Assembly (NCBI GenBank): GCA_947074165.1
Contig: CAMTOT010000211.1
Span: forward strand, 1 to 5,616
Reading direction: 5' to 3'
Length of the DNA stretch: 5,616 nucleotides
Origin: an uncultured Bacteroidales bacterium
GTDB lineage: Bacteria > Bacteroidota > Bacteroidia > Bacteroidales > JAUNSR01
Part shown: positions 1-5,616 of the stretch, piece by piece
Position numbering within the stretch: position 1 is the first letter of the stretch
Layout of the letters: the number at the start of each line of letters is the position of its first letter
Notes under the pieces: model-generated
What the model was told of the DNA's origin: nothing
The model's database searches: none
Seen by the model: the letters and a program-made list of their open reading frames with translations, nothing else
Program-made: the position numbers and the translations under genes

Positions 1-46
1 AGATAATGAGCGGTGACTGGAGTTCAGACGTGTGCTCTTCCGATCT
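1..46 (+). other. Illumina P7/TruSeq indexed adapter contamination (artefact)
   Basis: Positions 13-46 match all 34 bases of the TruSeq read-2/index adapter arm, starting GTGACTGGAGTTC and ending CTCTTCCGATCT. The bases before it also fit: AGAT at 1-4 is the end of the P7 flow-cell oligo, and AATGAGCG at 5-12 is an 8-base i7 index. From memory, its reverse complement CGCTCATT is TruSeq HT index D703. The order P7 tail, index, read-2 arm, insert is exactly that of a library molecule, so genomic sequence starts at 47. This stretch should be trimmed. It is not a promoter, leader or coding sequence. The exact 34-base match makes the call close to certain; the index name is from recall. Confidence 0.98.
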
Positions 47-3000
47 ACCAGGGGACAGTTTGAATTTCTTGACAACAACAACAATCCCAGCGGTTTTTCA
101 GTCGATGTTATAAAAGCGATAATGGAAGAGTTAGGTAAAGATTACACTATAAAGTTGGGCATTATAGTAGATAATGTTAATGAGCTTAATGATAACGAAA
201 CAGACATTATAACATGCGTTTCATACTCGCAAAATTATAGCGATAGCATTTTCTTTAGCGACTTATATATGACTACAGATTATGTTTGCATCACTAAGGA
301 TGACGACTTCACATTTGACATGAAATCTTTAAGCGGCAGAAAAATTGCTGTATCAACCCATACTTTCGCGTATAGTTTCTTTAAAAACATACAAGAAAAC
401 ATCTTATTCCAGCTTATTACGACAGTAAATCAATATAATTCGATTGAATTGATATTAAATGACCAGGTGGATATAGCTATATGTCATAGATTGCTTGTAA
501 ACAGTTTTATATATCACAACAAGATAACTAATCTCCATATTTACGACACTAATTTACCAAATACAGGATTACGTTTTGCATCAAAAAGCAAAGATCTCAT
601 AAGTGAGATGAATAGCGCTATGAACAATTTAAAGAACGATGGTTCATTTGATATTATAAAACAAAAATGGTCAGTCAAGGAAAGAAATGATAAGATAGCC
701 AAACTGTTTTTTATAATAATATTGATAAGTATTTTATTAGTATTGTTAGCTGTCTTAATATACGTAATTTATAAAATCAGATTAAAAAAAGCAATTGAAG
801 AAGTCGTTAAGGCTAAAAACTCGATAGTCTCACTATTGAAATCAATCAGAATGTTGCTTGAAAACTCTGAGATTGATATTTATTTACATGAATTACAGTC
901 ATCTAATGTGCAAATTCTAAAAAGCAACGGTTTTGCGGAAACGGATATCAAATTAGATGACCGAATGAAAAACATACATCCTGAGGATGAACATATATAT
1001 AGTTATAATTTAAATAATATTTTATCCGGGGAGGTTGAGTCGGCGTCTTATTGCGTAAGAATTTTTGATGAAGATACCTCTGATTATAACTATTACTCAA
1101 TTGTGCTTAATGGGATAAAAGATAAGACCGGGAAGGTAACTAAAATACTTTTTTCCAGAAAAGATGAAACATTACAAAGAAAAAAGATTGTTGATCAAAA
1201 AGAAACAATTGAAAGTTTAGACCTTGCCCTTCAGAGTGGAAATCTTCACGCCTGGAATTATGATATTAAAAATAAGAAAATTCATATCATGCAGGGATTC
1301 TCTAATTACAAGAATATTGGATTAAAGGAATTTCTCATTATGGTGGCTGATTCTGACAGAATGAGATTTATAAATTCTATTTTAAATAGAAGTGTTTCTG
1401 AGAATACTATTATTGCTAATATAAATTATAAAAATGATGATACATTTTCACCATGTGAAATTACGGTATCTGTATCAAAAGACAGCCACGGCAATGCCGT
1501 GGCATTATACGGGATCCAGAAAGATATTACAGAGAAACACAATTTTGAAAATAAAATAAAAGAGCAGCTTGAACTCTTAGAGACCCTTAAGAATAATATG
1601 CCTGTAGGTATGAATTTTTATGACAGAAATGGAATTTTACAGGACACAAACAATTATCAGAGAAAATTAGTCGGCATGAAATCTGATTTTAAGGGAATTG
1701 GCAAGATAAATGCCTTAAAATTAGATTTCGCAGTAGATAGTGTAATCGAGTCATTGGAAAATTCGTCGACTTCATCATATATAGTTACGCATAAAGAATT
1801 GTCGCGAGAACTAAATGAATATCTTGACGACTCACAACCTCACGGCGAGGTCTTTGATGTAAAGTGTTCACCATTGTTTGATGGGGAAGAGTCTTTCAAA
1901 GGTTATATTTCAATTTATAATGATATTACAGAGTTATATAATAGTAGAAAAGAGATACTGGATCTTAAGAACAAACTTGCCCTCGCGCTTAAAGCCGGCG
2001 ACATGGAAGCTTGGATTTATGATACTAAAAAATTAATTTTCACAAGCATACAGGGTGAAAACTTAATTGACGGAGATGAAATCTCATTAGACCAGTTAAT
2101 TGAGATCACACATCGTGACGATGTTATCATATTAAAAGAATGTTTATATCGATTAACTAACAAAATATCTGTATTAGAAACAGCAATATTCAGGATTAAT
2201 AAGGAAAATCAGTGGAGATGGTTTAAATATAATATATCTAAAATTGATGAAGAAAATGATACTCTTCGATTTGCTGGTATCAGAAAAGATGTCACAGAGG
2301 AGATTGAGACTAAGAGTCAACTTGAAAAATCAAATCTTAAATTAATAGAAAGCAATAGTGAGATAAGTCGCAGCGAAGCAAAACTGAGAAAGATACTTGA
2401 TAAACTGCCAATACCAATATATATTAAGGACCCTATACTGCAAAAACAAACTTATGCGAATGAAGAAGCGATAAAAACATTTGGCGCATCTATTTTAGAA
2501 GATAATTTCAACCACCTCATTTTTGAGGATATTGAAATGCAAAAGAAAATAGATATGGAGATAATCAACACAGATAAAGAGTATATTACCAATGAGACAT
2601 TAAGATTTAAGAATGGCAATTATATGGAAACGTATTTAATCAAAAGTCCGGTAAATATTAACGGAAGTATATCTATTCTTGCCGTGCGTATTGATCTGAC
2701 AAGTAAGATTAAAGCTCAACTTAATTCTAAAATATTGTCTATATCTCTACCATCTTTAAATGCTACAATATGGTATTATGACTCTTTATCGAAAAAAATT
2801 CATTATGGCAGTGAGAGCTATGTTACATCATACTCAAAGGCCGGCACTTTGGAATCTTTTGCTTTATTTATACATCCAGACGACAGAGAATATTTCTTAT
2901 CAGGCTTCAACGAACTTTTAGGATTAGACTCTGGAGAAAAAATATTCCACTACAGACTAATTAATGAAGATACAGGATTGTATGAATGGTGGGAATGCAG

Positions 3001-4240
3001 AACTTATCTTGAATTAAATAATAATATGAAGTATGTATATGGTATTGATATTAATATTAATAAGCAAAAACATGATGAACTGTATCTAAGAAACAGTAGA
3101 AGAGAGCTAAAATCTTTATACAGACAGAATGACCTTATTCTTAACAATATTGCGTCAGGTCTTATATTTGTTGATACAAACCTTATTGTGCAATGGAGTA
3201 ATGTAAAGAAGGCTGTACCATTTGTAAAAGAATATTATAAAACAGGAGAAGTCTGTTATAAAACATTTGGTTATAACGAGCCATGCACCAGATGCCCCAT
3301 CTCAAAAAGCATTAAAGATAAATGTATGGTCATAACTGAATTTGATGCCGGTAAAGATGGTTATTATGAGTCTATATCTATACCTGTAGAAAATGACGAA
3401 GGGTTGATAGAGGGTTATGTTATAAGAATTGATAATATAACGGAAAGGCACAAACTAATAAATGAACTGAAAGAGGCAAAAGAGGCTGCGGTGAAATCAG
3501 ATAAATTAAAATCTGTATTTCTTGCAAATATGAGTCATGAGATACGTACCCCTCTTAACGCGATAGTTGGATTTTCCGGTTTATTACTTGATGTTGATGA
3601 TCCGGCTGAGAAAGAAGAATATGTAAAATTAATAAATGCGAACAATCAGATGCTTATAAGATTGGTGAATGATATTCTTGATTTATCTAAAATTGAATCA
3701 GGAACTATTGATATTCATACCGAGCGATTTGATTTTGTAGACATGTTTAATTATGTAATAGCAATCAATAAGAACAAGTTTGATAATAATAAAATAAGAA
3801 TGCTCGATTATAATATTTACGAGCGCTGTTATGTTTCTCTTGATAAAAACCGGGTGATACAGATTTTTACTAATTTCATATCAAATGCATGTAAATACAC
3901 TGAATCAGGTTTTGTATACATCGGATTTGAATCAGCTAATGATGGTATAAAAATATTCGTTAAAGACACCGGAATCGGTATATCTATTGATAAACAAAGT
4001 AAAATATTCAGTCGTTTTGGTAAGATTGACGAATCATCTCAGGGTACAGGCTTAGGATTGGCAATCAGTAAGGCTATAACTGAAACTATGGGAGGAAAGA
4101 TTGGTTTCGAGTCTGAAGAAAACAAAGGATCTACATTTTGGGCCTGGTTTCCGACTCAAACAGAGATTGTACTTAAACATGGTATTAAAAAGCCGGACGG
4201 TTTAAAGAATTTGACTGGAAATATAATAGAAAGTAAATAA
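47..4240 (+). CDS. Membrane sensor histidine kinase: SBP_bac_3, TM, seven PAS, HisKA, HATPase_c (5'-partial)
   Basis: This is a two-component sensor kinase, 1,397 genuine codons, ending at TAA 4238-4240. The 5' end is lost: the frame runs into adapter, and the GTG at 32 lies inside it. Residues 9-216 resemble an SBP_bac_3 solute-binding domain (FEFLDNNNNPSGFSVDV near its start, IIKQKW at its end). The signal peptide and first strand are missing, probably a few tens of residues. One helix (225-247) crosses the membrane. No HAMP is evident. PAS-like domains lie at about 265-385, 395-505, 515-637, 645-758, 783-895, 898-1012 and 1031-1142, several ending in DIT/DVT-type motifs. A signalling helix leads to HisKA with phospho-acceptor H1169 followed by E1170 and T1173. 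HATPase_c shows N1285 (N box), D1312-G1316 (G1), F1326/F1329 (F box) and GTGLGL from 1338 (G2). The catalytic core looks intact. The protein ends shortly after the ATPase domain with no receiver, so it needs a separate response regulator. The ligand and partner are unknown. The extracellular layout resembles BvgS/EvgS-type flytrap kinases, but orthology is not implied. Confidence 0.95.
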   Translation, partial: TRGQFEFLDNNNNPSGFSVDVIKAIMEELGKDYTIKLGIIVDNVNELNDNETDIITCVSYSQNYSDSIFFSDLYMTTDYVCITKDDDFTFDMKSLSGRKIAVSTHTFAYSFFKNIQENILFQLITTVNQYNSIELILNDQVDIAICHRLLVNSFIYHNKITNLHIYDTNLPNTGLRFASKSKDLISEMNSAMNNLKNDGSFDIIKQKWSVKERNDKIAKLFFIIILISILLVLLAVLIYVIYKIRLKKAIEEVVKAKNSIVSLLKSIRMLLENSEIDIYLHELQSSNVQILKSNGFAETDIKLDDRMKNIHPEDEHIYSYNLNNILSGEVESASYCVRIFDEDTSDYNYYSIVLNGIKDKTGKVTKILFSRKDETLQRKKIVDQKETIESLDLALQSGNLHAWNYDIKNKKIHIMQGFSNYKNIGLKEFLIMVADSDRMRFINSILNRSVSENTIIANINYKNDDTFSPCEITVSVSKDSHGNAVALYGIQKDITEKHNFENKIKEQLELLETLKNNMPVGMNFYDRNGILQDTNNYQRKLVGMKSDFKGIGKINALKLDFAVDSVIESLENSSTSSYIVTHKELSRELNEYLDDSQPHGEVFDVKCSPLFDGEESFKGYISIYNDITELYNSRKEILDLKNKLALALKAGDMEAWIYDTKKLIFTSIQGENLIDGDEISLDQLIEITHRDDVIILKECLYRLTNKISVLETAIFRINKENQWRWFKYNISKIDEENDTLRFAGIRKDVTEEIETKSQLEKSNLKLIESNSEISRSEAKLRKILDKLPIPIYIKDPILQKQTYANEEAIKTFGASILEDNFNHLIFEDIEMQKKIDMEIINTDKEYITNETLRFKNGNYMETYLIKSPVNINGSISILAVRIDLTSKIKAQLNSKILSISLPSLNATIWYYDSLSKKIHYGSESYVTSYSKAGTLESFALFIHPDDREYFLSGFNELLGLDSGEKIFHYRLINEDTGLYEWWECRTYLELNNNMKYVYGIDININKQKHDELYLRNSRRELKSLYRQNDLILNNIASGLIFVDTNLIVQWSNVKKAVPFVKEYYKTGEVCYKTFGYNEPCTRCPISKSIKDKCMVITEFDAGKDGYYESISIPVENDEGLIEGYVIRIDNITERHKLINELKEAKEAAVKSDKLKSVFLANMSHEIRTPLNAIVGFSGLLLDVDDPAEKEEYVKLINANNQMLIRLVNDILDLSKIESGTIDIHTERFDFVDMFNYVIAINKNKFDNNKIRMLDYNIYERCYVSLDKNRVIQIFTNFISNACKYTESGFVYIGFESANDGIKIFVKDTGIGISIDKQSKIFSRFGKIDESSQGTGLGLAISKAITETMGGKIGFESEENKGSTFWAWFPTQTEIVLKHGIKKPDGLKNLTGNIIESK
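1485..1503. repeat. GC-rich 9-bp inverted repeat inside the kinase gene
   Basis: GCCACGGCA at 1485-1493 and its exact reverse complement TGCCGTGGC at 1495-1503 are separated by one base. In RNA this would fold as a 7-bp GC-rich stem with a 5-base loop. It encodes SHGNAVA in the second PAS domain and stands out against a very AT-rich gene. No U-tract follows, so it is not a terminator. It may be a chance result of codon choice. Confidence 0.6.
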
Positions 4241-4280
4241 AACACCGACTGTATTTTATTTAAATATAAAGAGGTTATCT

Positions 4281-4340
4281 AACATTTTCTTCGTTATGCT
4301 TGCTCTGGAAAGGCTCATTTACCAAAGTAAGTTGCGTTTT
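4281..4340. repeat. Possible dispersed intergenic repeat remnant (tentative)
   Basis: The stretch holding CTTCGTTATGCTTGCTC and GGAAAGGCTCATTTAC resembles intergenic sequence I recall recurring in Prevotella/Bacteroides-type genomes. There is only one copy in this window, so the repeat status cannot be shown here. It contains a 15-codon open frame (4296-4343) with no convincing ribosome-binding context for this phylum, which I do not regard as a gene. Confidence 0.2.
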
Positions 4341-4385
4341 TAAGAGTCTCGTAAGCATTAAAATTTCTCTTGTTATAAGAATATC

Positions 4386-4420
4386 AAAAAAAGAGCGTGC
4401 CTCGTTAGACACGCTCTTTT
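4386..4420. terminator. Bidirectional intrinsic terminator between the convergent kinase and clpB genes
   Basis: Positions 4389-4399 (AAAAGAGCGTG) pair perfectly with 4410-4420 (CACGCTCTTTT), an 11-bp stem. The 10-base loop can add two inner pairs (4401-4402 with 4407-4408). On the minus strand the stem is followed by seven U residues (A-tract 4386-4392, partly inside the stem), and it lies about 35 bases past the clpB stop, an ideal position for ending clpB. On the plus strand the stem ends in four U residues about 150 bases past the kinase stop, so it can also stop kinase transcription, probably less efficiently. Function is inferred from structure and position. Confidence 0.88.
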
Positions 4421-4455
4421 AAACACTAAAACAAATAGCTTAAATATATATATTA

Positions 4456-5616
4456 TCAAGCATTTTTAAATATAAGACCATCTTTGTCTGCATCTACAAT
4501 TATAGGTATGTTTTTATCTACTATACCAGATAACAGGTCTTTTGACAACTTATTCAGCAGATATTTGTGAATGGCTCTTTTGACAGGTCTTGCTCCAAAT
4601 TCAGGATCATACCCCTCTTTTGTAAGGAATTTTGTGGCAGCTTTTGTTAATGTTAATTTTACATCATTATCAGCCAACATTTTTTCTACTCCTTTTATCT
4701 GAAGTCCTACAATCTCTCCTATTTCACTTTCTGTAAGTGGAGAGAACATTACAACTTCATCTATACGATTAAGGAATTCTGGTCTTATCTGAGTCTTCAA
4801 AAGGCCCATAACTTCCTCTTTAGTTTCATCAATAATTTGCTCTCGGTTCTTATCAGTAATTTGTGCAAATTTTTCTCTGATAATATGCGAACCCATATTT
4901 GATGTCATTATTATTATGGTATTCTTAAAGTTTATAAGCCTGCCTTTATTATCGGTAAGATGACCTTCATCAAGAACCTGCAATAAAACATTGAATACAT
5001 CAGGATTGGCTTTTTCTATCTCATCGAATAAAACTACTGAATAAGGTTTTCGACGTACAGCTTCTGTAAGCTGACCACCCTCCTCGTAACCGACATATCC
5101 TGGAGGTGGACCAAAAAGACGTGTAACACTGAATTTTTCCTGATATTCACTCATATCGATACGTGTAATCATCTTTTCGTCATCAAACAAGAACTCAGCT
5201 AAAGCCTTAGCAAGTTCGGTCTTACCAACACCGGTAGTTCCAAGGAATAAGAACGAACCCAAAGGACGTCTCTTATCTGCAAGTCCGGCACGGCTTCTTC
5301 TGATAGCATTTGATACAGCTTCTATCGCTTCATGCTGCCCTACTACGCGCTCATGCAACTCTGCTTCAAGATTTACAAGTTTTTCTCTTTCACTTTGTAA
5401 CATCTTAGATACAGGAATTCCAGTCCAGCGAGATACAATTTCAGCAATATCTTCAGCGTCAACCTCCTCCTTAATCATGGCGGATTCTCCCTGCATAACA
5501 TGAAGCTGCTCCTGAATCTCTTTAATTTCAGTTTCTTTCTGTACAATAAGAGCATAACGAATCTCCGCAACTTTACCGTAATCACCGGCAAGTTCGGCTT
5601 GTTCAGCCTGGAATTT
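4456..5616 (-). CDS. clpB: ATP-dependent disaggregase ClpB, C-terminal part (5'-partial)
   Basis: ClpB is a cytoplasmic hexameric AAA+ unfoldase that pulls aggregated proteins through its pore together with DnaK/DnaJ/GrpE. The frame is open from the window edge at 5616 to the stop at 4456-4458, giving 386 residues of a protein usually about 860 long. The first ~40 residues (AEQAELAGDYGKVAEIRYA) are the end of the M-domain coiled coil, which marks this as ClpB rather than ClpA or ClpX. NBD2 follows: the RWTGIPV motif, Walker A GTTGVGKT at 126-133, pore loop with GYVGYEEGG, Walker B VVLFDE with D198/E199, arginine finger R284 in FLNRID, and sensor-2 GARP at 341-344. All catalytic residues are present. 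The small domain ends normally at KDGLIFKNA. The ATG at 5496-5494 is internal and not the start. No ClpP-binding loop is seen, as expected for ClpB. The terminator lies just downstream. Its promoter and any heat-shock control site are outside the window. The gene is visibly less AT-rich than the kinase, as expected for a highly expressed conserved gene. Confidence 0.97.
   Translation of the reverse strand, partial: KFQAEQAELAGDYGKVAEIRYALIVQKETEIKEIQEQLHVMQGESAMIKEEVDAEDIAEIVSRWTGIPVSKMLQSEREKLVNLEAELHERVVGQHEAIEAVSNAIRRSRAGLADKRRPLGSFLFLGTTGVGKTELAKALAEFLFDDEKMITRIDMSEYQEKFSVTRLFGPPPGYVGYEEGGQLTEAVRRKPYSVVLFDEIEKANPDVFNVLLQVLDEGHLTDNKGRLINFKNTIIIMTSNMGSHIIREKFAQITDKNREQIIDETKEEVMGLLKTQIRPEFLNRIDEVVMFSPLTESEIGEIVGLQIKGVEKMLADNDVKLTLTKAATKFLTKEGYDPEFGARPVKRAIHKYLLNKLSKDLLSGIVDKNIPIIVDADKDGLIFKNA

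Noticed and set aside
32..46. GTG start codon and first five codons of the kinase frame
   Set aside because: They lie within the exact TruSeq adapter match and are synthetic, so I begin the CDS at 47 as a 5'-partial gene.
4234..4262. 9-bp inverted repeat TAAATAAAA/TTTTATTTA overlapping the kinase stop codon, as a kinase terminator
   Set aside because: The stem is entirely A-T with an 11-base loop, so it is weak and expected by chance in such AT-rich DNA. No U-tract follows the stem.
4296..4343. 15-codon open frame (MLALERLIYQSKLRF) in the intergenic region
   Set aside because: It is very short, has no recognisable family or upstream signal, and sits in sequence that may be a repeat.
4241..4455. 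tRNA, small RNA or riboswitch in the convergent spacer
   Set aside because: No cloverleaf or conserved RNA motif was seen. The only strong structure is the terminator hairpin, and riboswitches are not expected between convergent gene ends.
4456..5496. A complete 346-residue protein starting at the ATG at 5496
   Set aside because: The same frame stays open for 40 more codons to the window edge and encodes the conserved end of the ClpB M-domain, so this ATG is internal and the gene is truncated by the window.
1..5616. CRISPR array, insertion sequence, phage or defence island
   Set aside because: No regularly spaced repeats, transposase motifs, terminal inverted repeats or defence-gene motifs were seen; both genes are ordinary chromosomal families.

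Overview
The window looks like a contig end from an AT-rich member of the Bacteroidota, most likely Bacteroidales. The evidence is the HisKA block (HEIRTPLNAIVGFS), a very large multi-PAS membrane sensor kinase, and a ClpB with Bacteroidota-like wording around its second ATPase site (GTTGVGKT, then MSEYQEKFSV). Genus cannot be read from the sequence. The first 46 bases are not biological. They match the tail of an Illumina P7/TruSeq indexed adapter, so the source is probably an untrimmed short-read or metagenome assembly.

Layout: (1) 1-46, adapter. (2) 47-4240, plus strand, a sensor histidine kinase whose 5' end is cut off by the adapter junction. It has a periplasmic SBP_bac_3 (Venus-flytrap) domain, one membrane helix, seven PAS-like domains, HisKA and HATPase_c, with no receiver domain. 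(3) 4241-4455, a 215-base convergent intergenic region with a strong hairpin terminator that suits both flanking genes and is best placed for clpB. (4) 4456-5616, minus strand, the C-terminal part of the disaggregase ClpB (end of the M-domain coiled coil and all of NBD2), open through the right edge of the window.

The two genes converge and share only a terminator region. Nothing suggests they act in one pathway. The kinase probably binds a small solute outside the membrane, integrates internal cues through the PAS array, and phosphorylates a separate response regulator not in this window. ClpB is a housekeeping heat-shock chaperone that works with DnaK.

I see no undescribed defence, mobile or RNA system. 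The points worth a second look are the adapter artefact, which creates a false start codon for the kinase, the paired repeat layout of the PAS array, and a symmetric four-cysteine motif in the last PAS domain. Kinase residue numbers count the GTG at position 32 as residue 1, so real protein begins at residue 6. ClpB residue numbers count from the right edge of the window.
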